DNA of 64,000 nt from Strongyloides papillosus (lineage: Eukaryota > Nematoda > Chromadorea > Rhabditida > Strongyloididae), in the NCBI GenBank assembly GCA_005656395.1, contig SRSI01000069.1, positions 1 to 64,000 on the forward strand, read 5' to 3'. Below the pieces are notes generated by a model. The model ran no database searches and was not told the origin of the DNA. It saw only the letters and a list, made by a program, of their open reading frames with translations. Both the position numbers and the translations under genes were made by a program. Each line of letters opens with the position of its first letter. The stretch's first letter is position 1. This document shows positions 13,801-25,496 of this stretch, piece after piece.

Positions 13801-16327
13801 AAATGAAACTTAGTTTTAGTTAGTTAATGTCCGGTTATTGATAAAGTAGGGATGATCTTAGGGTATGGAATGTCTTAAAAGTTATCCTTCCCCATAATAA
13901 AGTATGGATGTGTAATAAAAATGTTTAACAAGTAATAAAAGGTAAAGATTTTTCAAATATAACCAGTATTGTCTTTTGTTTTATTTTAGAATGTTAAAAT
14001 TTAATTTGATCTTTAATCATATTATTGTACTCCAGACGAAATTGAAATTTCCTGGAAGTTTATTGTAAAATTTTTAATTATAGCTATTAAAAGTTTAGGA
14101 GAGATGATGATTGAGATCAGTAACTTATGTCACATGGTAGACATTATCAGATACAGTGTAGAGATAAAAATATTTTTATTTTGGATTATTCTTTTAAAGT
14201 TTAAATTAGAAATATATATATGAATATATATTATATATATAATTATATATATAAAATTATTTAGGCATAAAAATTGAAATGTTACGTATACCATTTTATA
14301 CCTATATACAATTTGTACAATACCAGTACCATTTAAAAGTTTCTTATATATAACTTGTAAAATTTTGTAAGTATTAAGGAGGAATTATTCTCCTAAAACT
14401 GTAGAACTAAGCCGTATTACGGAGAGGTAAAAATAGTTTGAGTAATCTCCAGTGAACGTTATAGTGATAAAAGTGATGTTAAAGAAATAGAGGTATTTAT
14501 GTATATAATTTATTAGAAGTTAAAATAAATGTACATTTAATTATTTATTATCTTCATATTAATTGATTTTTTTTAATATTTATAATTATATTTAATTACT
14601 TCAGATATTATGACATATAAATTTATGATTATTATTATCATATAAAGATCATGTGTTAAGGAGAATAGTGTTATTATTGAATTTATCAAAATTTATAATT
14701 TTCCAAAAGTTTGATACATATGACATTATATGTTTATGAGAGGCAATCAAAAAGTTATATATTTCAATAGGGGGTAAAATATGTTCACCATATTTATGCG
14801 AAGGTATTTTACATATTATTAAAATAAATTAAATCCTATAATTTATATATAAATACATTAATATAATTTCTATAATATTTTTTAATATTTTTAACTATAT
14901 TCATAAATAAAAAGAATCTTTGAGTTGTCATTTATAATAATGTATATTAAATTATGATATAAAATTACCGTTAACTTGTTTAAACCAATGATATAAATTA
15001 CTTCCCTAAACTAGAATTCTCCTAATAATCATAGCTATAATCTCCCCTGAATACCTCAATTTTCCACTTCAATGAGATCAATTTTGACACAGTATAAATA
15101 TATATTTATATATATGCCTTAACATATAAATATATAATATTTGCAGATACTATTAACCTTTTCTCCTATTATAATCACATACCTGTGTACCACCACCATC
15201 AACCATGGTCGTTTTTGTCTCCTCTTTTTCTTCTCCCACACCATATCAGTCAATAGATGTTTTATGATTTTAGTGATATAAAATGTTTCAAGATTGTACT
15301 GGAGAGTGTGTACTCTTTTGTATTTTATTATTATTAATATTTTCTCTAAATTAGGTGAAAGTTTATGTATCAAGATAAAAAGGATATATATCATTATAAG
15401 AAAGGTGCCTTTTCCATATTGGATTGATCATTATAGTAGATAATTAAAGACAGTCTATGTTTCTATAATTTTCCCCTATCATTAAATGTGTGTCTCCTTT
15501 TTCATTCATTAACTTCAAACATGTTTCGATCTGGTTGAACAAGAAAACTAAGTTAAAATAAAGTTCAATCTTAAATTTTTACTTAATATTTTATGATGTA
15601 TAGACAAATTTTAAATTTTATTTTATTTACATTTCGAACATCTCTACATATATGTAGAATGAAGAAATTCACATGTCTCTTCATTTTTCCATTAAAATTC
15701 CCCTGAGCCCTTATACGTTTTAAAAAGTCAAATGAAGTATATGGTATTATTTTATATTATTGTATTCAGTAAGAAAAATTAGTATTTTAACAATTTATAC
15801 TAAAAAAGGAATTTTTTTTCATTTATTTTCTTTTATATATACATGACTATCCTCTCAATCATTCACTCAGTAGATATATATATTTATTTACTTATATCTA
15901 AATAAAATATATTATTGCTTTTCGTATCATTTTTTTTATTTTATTTTTTAAAAAGAACCCAAATAATATTTTTTTAATTCTAGGAGGAGACAATTATTTT
16001 TTATCTAACATTGCTTCAAATTTATTATAAAGCTAATATCCCGCTCAAAAAAAAGTATTATTATTTATATAATTAATATTTTTCTCGCTCCTGCTTCAAA
16101 GGTTCAAATTGCACAAAGGAGAATATAGTTGGTTTGACGTCCCGTGCAATATAAATAAGATACACCTTCCTAGCTCTATCACTTATTATAATATTACTCA
16201 AAATTTTTTTTATCTTCACTTAACAAAAAAAATTTTAAAAAAAATAAAATAAACATAGTGTAGGTTAATATAAAAAGAGAAACAAATTTTTTTGGTATAC
16301 CAAAAAAAAGGCTATTTTAACTATCAG
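1896..16327. other. 14.4 kb AT-rich stretch without a supported gene; probable mbl-1 upstream or intronic sequence
   Basis: No open frame here has a recognisable domain, signal peptide or credible exon structure; the small ORFs are AT-rich chance frames. The length is out of proportion with the other gaps in this compact window. mbl genes of other animals have very long 5' introns, and mbl-1 begins directly after a 3' splice site at 16327, so 5' exons or regulatory DNA of mbl-1 may lie here. Local islands that stand out from the A/T background are around 5690-5760 (just after a TTGTTGCAG acceptor-like sequence), 9150-9190, and a G/C-rich hairpin at 12964-12991. Confidence 0.5.
12951..13015. 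other. G/C-rich hairpin island
   Basis: Within strongly AT-rich DNA, a C-run (12956-12960) is followed by TTGTTGTTGG and CCTACAACAA, which pair over nine of ten positions around an eight-base G-rich loop (about 12964-12991). A second short G/C patch, TTGGCAACACCAAAAGCC, follows. No known RNA family is recognised; it could be a structured intronic or regulatory element. Confidence 0.3.
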
Positions 16328-18358
16328 ATGGTAACTCTTGGAACCACACCTGCTTCTACAGCTGGAGGAGCTTTGCAAAATCCTATGGCTTCACAAGCTG
16401 CTACTGCTATTAATTCTAATCAGCTTGTAAATCAACTAATGAATGTTAAAGATTCTAGATGGCTCCAATTGGAAGTTTGTAGAGAATTTCAGAGAGGGCA
16501 ATGTAGTAGAAGTGATTTGGAGTGTAAATTTGCTCATCCACCACCACATGTTGATATTCAAAATGGAAGAGTTACTGCCTGTTATGATTCAATAAAAGTA
16601 AGTTACATAACCCTCTACACGATACGTCATCGTATATCTTTTCAAAGGCAAATATTAATTTTGTTGATTATTAATATCAATAATAACAATTTTTTATTGC
16701 TAATATCACTTACTAATATTTTATTATATTTGTATATATATTATTATGATTGATTCACTAAAATAACATTTTTAATATTTTAGGGACGTTGTACAAGAGA
16801 AAATCCTAAATGTAAATATTTGCATCCACCACATCATTTGAAAGATCAACTCTTAGTAAATGGGAAACACAATCTTGCTTTAAAGAATCTCATATGCTCA
16901 CAATTGGCACATGGAGCTCCACCAGGAATTCCGATAGCTCCACTTGGACAGTTTGGTCAGATTGGCCTACCACAATCAACACAACCATCTCTAGTCCAAC
17001 CACTTCCCTATCAATATTATGCGGGTTTAACAACACTCTATCCACCAATAATCCAACCACAGCATGATCCATATGCAGCACAGAATGTAAGTTTTATACT
17101 CATTTTGTATTATCTATTTTATTATTATTACTGTTTCTTATATATCCCCCAAATATAAAGTAGTGTTAGTGACAAGTTGCATGTTTTTTGTTCAAAAATA
17201 TTTCTTTAATATTACATACTTAAATGGCTTTTGTAAAAAAAATAGTTTTAATTTTCTATAAATATTGTTTTAATGATATCAAAAAGGCAATTATTTTGTT
17301 ATAATGATATATTAAAAAATTGATGAAAAAAACATGCTGCTTGCGCTTTCATCTTACTGCATGGCTTTTCCTTTCTTATTGCTATCATTTAATTTAGTCT
17401 GTGAATGCTGCTCAACTTGCTGCTATTATTCGTGCTACAACAACTCCAGGAACGAGTACAGGTGTACCGGGGACGAGTGGGGGTATCCCTCCGTTGATGA
17501 CGAATTACTTGACTCAACAACAAACGGCACAGCAGGCTTATGCTGCAGCCGTCGCTCAACAGGTAGCATTAGCAGCAACCTTAGGTAGTGTCTCACCAGG
17601 TAGTGTTACCTCAAGTAGTGGATCCAGGAAAAGGCAAAGAGATGATGGTTCACAAAGTGAAAGTCCATTGGGAAATGGATTAGATGCAAATCCTAATCAC
17701 CAAAATCAATTGCTTATGGCTGCTATGGCTGCTGCGGTATGCAAGAGTATCTAAAATTGCTTTATCACTATTATTTAATATTTTAAATCAGCTACACAAG
17801 CTTTTTGGCATGATTAATTTTTTTAGTTTTACTATTTAACAAGTTTTCAGTTTATCATTATTCTATACCACAGCTTTTAAAAGTTTTAACAATTTTTATG
17901 TTATCACTATACATATATATCTATGTTTTATATTATTATTTTTTATTACATAAGTTGTGGTAAAAACTAATAGTATATAAATATATATAATACTTTAATC
18001 ACTCTTAACAGAAACTAGCTTTAATTAAATATAAATTAATATTTCCATTTACCGAAAACTGACTCATTGTGTTATAATTTCAGAATGCCAATAACAATGG
18101 AATCCCATGTAAACGTCCAAATATTGAAAATAAAAATTGTACAGGAGGAAATGGAACACCAACGGCTGGAGGACCACAGACAGCTAATGTAATTTTTCCA
18201 CAACAACCTCATCAAGCTTTTAACCCATACTTGTTGCAACATTCTATTCCCGGATATGTTCCAGCAGTGTCATGTAAGGGAATATTATTGATACCAAATA
18301 ATGTCTATCATTAATTTTTACAGTCTCTGTAGCTGGTCCAATACCACCCCGTTATTGA
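16328..18358 (+). CDS. mbl-1: Muscleblind-like CCCH zinc-finger splicing regulator
   Basis: RNA-binding regulator of alternative splicing and RNA localisation. Exons: 16328-16597, 16784-17086, 17398-17736, 18084-18273 and 18324-18358; GT-AG borders keep the frame and give about 378 residues. Finger 1 (C-x7-C-x6-C-x3-H) starts at Cys51 in [20 protein letters not shown]. Finger 2 starts at Cys85 and is split by intron 1 (CYDSIK / [14 protein letters not shown]). The text around them, [28 protein letters not shown] and [10 protein letters not shown], is diagnostic muscleblind. There is one finger pair, as in C. elegans MBL-1. Ala/Gln-rich linkers and a basic [10 protein letters not shown] patch (possible nuclear signal) follow. 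The ATG at 16328 sits directly after TATCAG, so this is either a trans-splice acceptor or an internal exon joined to upstream exons. Intron 4 is only 50 bp; retaining it gives a different tail ending at 18314. Confidence 0.93.
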
Positions 18359-19140
18359 GTTGGTTTATTTTTTTTTCTCTTCTAATTATTAAAACAATGA
18401 AAAGATATAATGATTATCCAGTATATATATATAAATATATAAATATTATATATTATAAAAAAAAAACCAATATTATTTAAATCTCCCTTAATTTGAAGAA
18501 AAACTATATTACTTTAATCAAATTTCTTTCAAAACAGGTCCATAATTTCCTTCCATCTCTCAATTTCTATAATTATTTCTATACCAATCCATAATCATAT
18601 TTTGTTATCATTCTACAATCTTACATTACACACATTCTTAAACAAGATTGATTTTTTAATTTTCATTGAAAACTTTTATTACTTTTATTGTTTTTGTATC
18701 TCTCTCCTTTAACTAAAAAAGGTGAAAATATATGTGATTAAACAAGATAAGAAATACTTTTTTTTATATACATTGTATATACTTTTTTCTTTTCTTGATA
18801 TATATGTTATTATTTAATTCATGAAATGTTATATTGTGACTGGAGTACATCTAACTTTCTAAAGATCATCCTTATTTATGGTGCATCTCTGGAGGAGAAG
18901 GTCAAACCATCAATGTAGAGGCGGATGGCGTTGAAATTTTTAATTATTATGTTAGTCCCTTATCAATCACCATATTCCATCCTTGTAAAAAAACAACAAA
19001 TATTTAATTGATAAACATAGTATGTTTTTCATTATTACTTAGTTTAATTACCAGCTAAATATTTTTTTTTGAAAATTATGAATACATATTCTTAATAAAT
19101 AATTTTATATAACTGTTTTTTTTGTATTTTTTTTGTGGGT
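18359..19140. other. Convergent 3' intergenic region
   Basis: Shared 3' flank of mbl-1 (+) and the MFS transporter (-). It is AT-rich and contains the mbl-1 3' UTR. I see no other gene in it. Confidence 0.6.
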
Positions 19141-20731
19141 TTATAGAACTCCTTCCTCTTCTTCGATTTCGTTTAGAGCAATGGTTACGTAATTGTTGTT
19201 GTTGTTGTTGGTGTCTTCGAATTTTCCCCAGGTTTGGGGTTCACCTGAACCAAAGATTGCGAAGAAGAGGGAAGTCGTGAACCAGAGGCTGCCAATGATC
19301 CAGGCGATTGAATTCCAGTCCTCTGGTGTATCAGTTCTTTTTAATGATAATATCAACCATGGTGTTGAGATTCTCCCAAAAATTGCAGCAATTGTTGAGA
19401 TTCCTGTCATAACACCAATCATAGCTGGAGCAATAATAATATGACTCGTCAAGAATCCACTAGCACTAATACCAAAACCAGATGAAGTCAAGATCGTCAA
19501 TATCAGTGCCTTATACGGTTTGGTACAATCAATGACAAAAGGTATAATCGCCAAACATAACCCAACAACAATCCCACTAACAAGTTGACTCAACTTAACA
19601 GTCTGTGTCGAGGTAAGCTTCCCCTCCTTCTGCATCTTCCCAACAAACATACTCCAAGAAATCTTAACAACAGCCTGAGCAATAAAAGGTACACTACTAT
19701 AAAATCCATTATCAATTACATTAAGGTACAATGTTTCTTTAAAAAACGTCGGTAGGTACATTGTAATGAAAACATTAAAGATATTGGCAACGATTTTACA
19801 TGACATAACAGAAAGAAAGGGTAATGATGTTACCATGGCACTCCAGGGTATTGAGAATTCTTTTCGGATTTTATTGCTCCTTTGGTTGCTCATATTACAT
19901 TCGAGGTACTTTTTTTCTTTGTCTCCTATCCATTTGTCTTTGGTGTAGCGGTTCTGGACGAAGATGCTCCAGAAGAGGGACCATATTAGGAGGATTATGG
20001 TGCATAGATAGAATACAGAATCCCATTTGAGGGATGAAGCACATAGATACGCTGATATCGGATTACCAACAGTCCCAGATATCTGAATACCAGTGGTAAC
20101 AATAGACAAAGCAATAGCCTTCTCAGAGGTCGGTACCCAATTAGCAATAATACTATTAAAAGCCGGTGGTAGACACCCCTCACCAAGTCCCATAATAAAA
20201 CGCGACACAATAACAGGAATGTACCCAAAATTGGTGGCTAAAAAAGGGAATGTTGCACTACAGATGGCATAGGCAATAGCAGCAGAAAGGAGTAAATTTT
20301 TTGGTGATGTCCTATCAGCAAGGAAACCAGCTGGGAGGACTGTAATTAGTGATCCCCAGAAGGTGCCGGAGAAGATAAGGTTTTGTATTTGCTGATCCCA
20401 GATGAATGAACCACCGTAGTCTGTTACACTTACTTTAATTGTTTTGTTTATGTTGTTGTTGTTGATGCATTGTTCTGGTATTTTGACTTTGGTTTTGTTT
20501 GACGTGAGATCAGGATTAGCCTTATCTACGGATGCGATGGCTGTTGAGTTAACCATGCAAGTCATAGTTATCCCAAGATTCGTTCTAGTATAAGCCATCA
20601 CGGCAATCCCCACCATCAGGAGGAGGATAACCTGGAAACGGCGCCTCTTCAAGTTGATAAAAGCTGCGAGATAAAGAAATAAATATATTTAAAACAAGCA
20701 AAAACTTACAATTTTGTGGTTCTTTCATCAT
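19141..20731 (-). CDS. MFS transporter, SLC17 (phosphate/vesicular anion transporter-like) family
   Basis: Polytopic membrane carrier of about 514 residues. Exon 1 is 20731-20710 and encodes only MMKEPQN plus one base; after a 46 bp GT-AG intron, exon 2 runs 20663-19141. The longer open frame appears to begin at 20652, but that codon is TTG and not a start; the spliced ATG at 20731 is preferred. SLC17 hallmarks include an early helix followed by YTRTNLGITMTCMVN, a large extracellular loop 1 with several N-glycosylation sites, then the family segment FIWDQQIQNLIFSGTFWGS with GFLADR, and GLGEGCLPPAF. The hydrophobic profile fits about 12 helices. The C-terminus is acidic. SLC17 members move inorganic phosphate, organic anions, sialic acid or glutamate; the substrate cannot be told from sequence. 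It is convergent with mbl-1. Confidence 0.88.
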
Positions 20732-23599
20732 CCTCAATTATAAATTATAATTTTTCTTAGTCACCCTGCACTTTTAGTGTAACTTTAAATATATAATGTA
20801 CTTTATTGTGTATTGATAAATAGTGAATGTTTTGTTTTCAATTTTTTTAAAATGTGTTTTGAAAATTTAATAATGAAATTTTTTTGATTGTAGTATGGCG
20901 CTGGTGAAAACTATAAAGTATGGAGAGTAAAAGAAATTAATGGAGAAATAAGAAATTGATAAGGTGATTATTATTATTAAGACGGAGATAAGAAAATATT
21001 TGTAAATGCTTGTAAATGAGGGAGTAAAGTGTGTAATGCGGATATTAAGAAGTATTTTTTACAATACCAAAGTTATTATAGAAACGTTATGGGAAAAAAG
21101 ACAAAAACAGTTATGAGTATAATTTAAACTTTTTTTATTTAACTTGTTTTTCAGAAAAAAAGGGCAACCACAAATATGGGAGATATTATTAAATTATATT
21201 TATGTAAAAGTATAGAAAAAAGTTAAAAAACTAAAATACTACAGGTAATCTTTAGGTATAAAAATCAAAAGTCATTTAAATTATACCTTTCAATAGTGAT
21301 AAAGAATTTAAATAAATAAGGTCCACTTTTAAAGAATAAATAGTTGTGAGATAAATGTGAAATAATTCGTACACATTTGCAATCATTTTATCATTTTGAG
21401 TAATATTTTTTTTCAGAATTAATCCAACACAAAAACTTTCTTTGTTTAAAGTTAAGGGTAAAAGTGCAATACATTGTGTTTGATTAATTTATCGTTTTTT
21501 TTGTAGACTGTGTTTGATATGTTGAAGTATTTTTTAAGTTTATTGATAATGTTAAAAATGAGAAGTATAACAAAGTATAGATTTACTATTTATAAATTAT
21601 AATTACTTTAATTCTTTGCAAATAGGATATGAATAAATAATGAGTTAGTTTTTGTGTTGGGAGATAAAAAAACCATTAAAAAAAATTAAACATATGGTAA
21701 AAAAAGGAAAATTAAAAAAGTCATTTTTCATAAAAAAAATTGGACTATAAAATATAAAATACATAATTTCAACATAAAAACACACATCAATCCCATTAAA
21801 ACATTTAAAAACTATTTAGACTCTAATTTTGATTTTATTTTCCCTATAATATTTGCACTTTCCATTGATATAAAAACATATTTCGAAATTAAATTAAATT
21901 AACACCTAATAAACATCTCTTTCTTTGGTAATAAAAATAATAATATCATTACAAAGTACTAATAAAATAATTGTTTTATGATTTTTAAAATTTTAAATAA
22001 TGTTTGATCAAGATGGAGATTGCAAATATTTGGAGTGTTTCTTCAAAATGGGAAAATAAGCTTTGTATATAGAGATATCAATTTCATATTTTAATTTGAT
22101 TTATATATATGTAGGAGAGGGTGTTTTTTTGTTATCGTGTATATGTATTTTAAAAGTTTATATGACAATATTTTTAATTAATTTTATTGCATTATATTTA
22201 TTTTCTTGAGAATGCTAATTTTATTTATATTTATTATATTTTTTTATTTTAAAAATCTGTGATATATCGTGAGTCACTTTAATTATCTATTCTTTTGCTT
22301 TAAATTAATATAATGATATTATATTATTTTAATTATACCGAATGAGATTAAAACACAAATTTATTACATAATAATTATTGGTTTTCAAAGTTCTCTTTTA
22401 GTGTACGTGATATTAAAGAAAGTTAATGATTTAAAAAATTACTATATTCTATATTTATTTTATTGTTTATCAAAAACATTATTCTTATTTAATGATTATA
22501 AGTGTTTAAACTATCCATAAATTTCTTAATAAGCTTTTGATCCTAAACATATTTAGAAAAAAGTAAAGAAAACATTATTTTCAGGGAGAGGCAATATTAC
22601 TAACTACCTAGATAACAAACGTTAAATACAAATAACATCATGATTTGTAAAAATAGTAGAGTCTTAAAAAATATAAGGTGATTACAGTTTACTTAAAAAT
22701 AGTATCACAAAATGTAGATATATTTGTTCTCTTAAAATAACAATAATACCTTTGTTTCTATCATATAATAAGATAATTTCTTAATATTGTTTATCAAAAT
22801 TAATTGTTCATTATCAATTAAAAAAAGAACTTTACCATTTTTGACTGTTTGTTAGCATTAAATAAAAAAAACTGATATACACACTGTTCCGCATTCCATA
22901 CCAATATTTCATAAATAAAAAAAAAACAATTCAATTCCAAGCAAATATTTCTTAATCTCCAAAGCATGTAATACTTATTATGAGAAACTCCTAAGTTTTA
23001 ACAGTTAAAAGAGGGTACGTCACATTATCTTTGGAGGATGATGAAATATGTTTATAAATTTTTTGAATTCCTTAATACGCCTCAATGGATTTAGACGGAA
23101 TTATTTTTTCTATATGAAAGTGGAAAGCTTTCAAGGAAATTAAAAAAATGATGTGAAGGGAAAGGATGATGGATTATGATATGATTTTTATCGGGTTTGA
23201 GAGAGTTGGTGGTTTTAATTTGGTGCGGGGGTTCCGTATTTTTATGCGGATTTTAAGTTTTACATTGTAGTGAATTTTATCGAGAGTGAATAGACTTTTT
23301 AACTTCAATATACCAGTGCAAGATCGTGCCTTCGCTTAGCTTCTAATCACATTCAGTCCAGAAATCTTTATCTTGCAAAACATTTCCAAAGAAATTATTA
23401 AATTACTTCCCTAAACAAATTTATGAACAATTTACTTATAAATGTTGTCTCCCTCAAAAAATGCATGAAGACGTTTATTGTAGAACCAAATATAATCAAT
23501 GCACTAACATCATAGAACTACAATAGCAAAAAAAAACCAACACCACAAAACAATTTATACTTATAATACAAAACATATACAAAACAAAAAAAAATTAAA
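20732..23599. other. Intergenic, 2.9 kb, no gene seen
   Basis: AT-rich sequence between the transporter's 5' end and the 3' end of BUB3. The segment at about 23160-23370 is less AT-rich than its surroundings, but I found no coding frame, tRNA or snRNA pattern in it. Confidence 0.5.
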
Positions 23600-24644
23600 T
23601 TACTTCATTACAATATCTTCGTGCTTGATGCCCTTTACAATGACGGCACAGCACTTCTCATCAGGTCTATCTTCCAATTCATCGAGATAGGTACAACCGA
23701 TTGCCAAAAGATCCCCAGCTTGGTTGTAATCCAGGCATTGAACACTGTCAGGTTGGTCATGGAATTGAGACATCCTCTTTCTCTTAACAGGATTCCAAGT
23801 GTAGACTCCTTTATCTGAACCCCCTGTGGAGAAGGCTAATTCATGTGGATGAGCAGCAATAGCATTGACCGGATATACAAACTCCTTAACTTTATCCTTC
23901 TTTCTGTGACACTTGAAAGCATACTTCTTGTCCTTAGATTCCTCATTATCCTCCAAAGGTTCAATCGCGACACGTCCTTCAATAGTGCCAATGACTATCG
24001 TTGATCCATCGTTGAGGATCTTCAAATCGCGTATCTGGTATCTTGTGACATCTTTTCTGATTGTGGGACCGTCGTTGATATTGTTCAAGTTGTAGGTGAA
24101 CAAATTTTGTTTTCCGGTACCAACGACGAGGAAGTCCTTACTGCAATCCATCGCGAATACCTTCTCACCGATATTCAATGCAGCGACAACTGTTCTGTCA
24201 TCGATGTCCCAAACCAATACAAAGCCATCATAACCTCCGGTGAAGAGCCTGCGACTTGAGGGAGATACGCATATTCTTGAGATACCAAAGCCACTTTCAT
24301 GTTGTCCAAAGATTGTAGTCTTCATCGTCTTGAAAGAGGTGTACTTGACGATGCCCTTTGAATCACCAGTAAACAATCCAGTATCTCCCTAAAAAAGATT
24401 TCATAATCGACAATAACCTCATAAAACAACTTACCTCGAAGCACAAAGACAATACATGACTAGAATGGTAGACTACATGAATCTCCGCGTAACTATCTTG
24501 GTGTTTTTCAATCTTGTAGATCGCGACAGATCCGTTAAAAGAACCAACAGCGAGGAGATCGGAGTCCGTTTTAGCAAATTGCAAGCATGATACAGGTACC
24601 TCCGGATCCCATTTAATTTTTAGATCCTTTGTCAGAGTTGTCAT
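23600..24644 (-). CDS. bub-3: BUB3, spindle-checkpoint WD40 protein
   Basis: Seven-bladed WD40 propeller that recruits BUB1/BUBR1 to kinetochores. Exon 1 is 24644-24435 (70 codons) and exon 2 is 24388-23600, split by a 46 bp GT-AG intron. Together they encode about 332 residues, close to the usual 326-341 of the family. Diagnostic segments are the C-terminal half EGRVAIEPLED, KKYAFKCHRKKD and YPVNAIAAHPHELAFSTGGSD, which match BUB3 rather than the related RAE1 or generic WD40 proteins. WD-type blade ends such as VLVWDIDDRTV and VYTWNPVKRKRMSQF are visible. The N-terminus (PVSCLQFAKTDSDLLAVGSFNGSVAIY) is the first blade. Nothing looks broken. Confidence 0.93.
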
Positions 24645-25496
24645 TGTCCAGAATATAACTTATTAATTACAAAATATACAAATTGTGATGAAATAAATTC
24701 AGGACGACAGTATTTAGCTGAGGTATTTTAGGATGGGTCTTGTTTGGAAATGCGGAAACAGGATATTGGTAATGTGTTTATTGAGGTTGTGCGGGAAAAA
24801 TTAAACATTTGTCTTTATTCAAATTTAAAAATTATCTTTCTGGTGTTTCTGGAGTTTGTTTATAATTTTAGAAGCAAAAAAGTCTATAAAGATGTGCTCA
24901 TATGTATTTTATTATCTTGAAAGGTAACTACTTTGGTCGTATGTCAGATTTAATGTAGTGGTTGTCAATAACAATATTTGATAACATATGTAAATGGATA
25001 GATCAAAAGAATTGTTTCTAATTGGATTTTTATGTGGAAGAAAATGTGTGCTTTGTGTAGTCTGACCTTTAAATGTGGTGTTTAATTGCCTTGTTTTTCC
25101 TCAATATCGTTTCCTTACAGGTTTGGCTTTGGAGGAATTTTGGCCCGTTATTTGTTTACATTTTTGTAGTCTGATTTTTATGTTGTTTTGTAGGAAATGA
25201 AAATACTTCAAATGGGTGATTTTTTACAACTGAAAGTTTATGATTGCTCAATAATATGACGAGATATCAGGAATTTTACGAAACTGTTTTGAATAATAGG
25301 ATAGTAACTGACAAGATATAGATTACAAATACAATACATGTTAAGAATTTTCTTGTTTTAGGCAAGCACTTGAAGACATCTATGACAAATTTAGTTAGTT
25401 ATTCCAAGTAGAAAAAAAATTATTTTGAACAAAAAAGTAAGAGAATATGGTCGTAGAAAAAGAATTTTATTTTAATCAAAATAATTGTAAAAAAAT
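24645..25496. other. Intergenic, no gene seen
   Basis: AT-rich gap between the start of BUB3 and the stop of the F-box-like gene, both on the minus strand. It should hold the BUB3 promoter and the 3' UTR of the upstream gene. Nothing else is supported. Confidence 0.5.

Noticed and set aside
16090..16130. GGTTCAAATTGC, resembling a tRNA B box
   Set aside because: No A box, acceptor stem or anticodon arm fits around it.
19141..20652. Transporter start at 20652
   Set aside because: The codon is TTG. A splice acceptor at 20664-20665 and a short first exon with ATG at 20731 give a better model.
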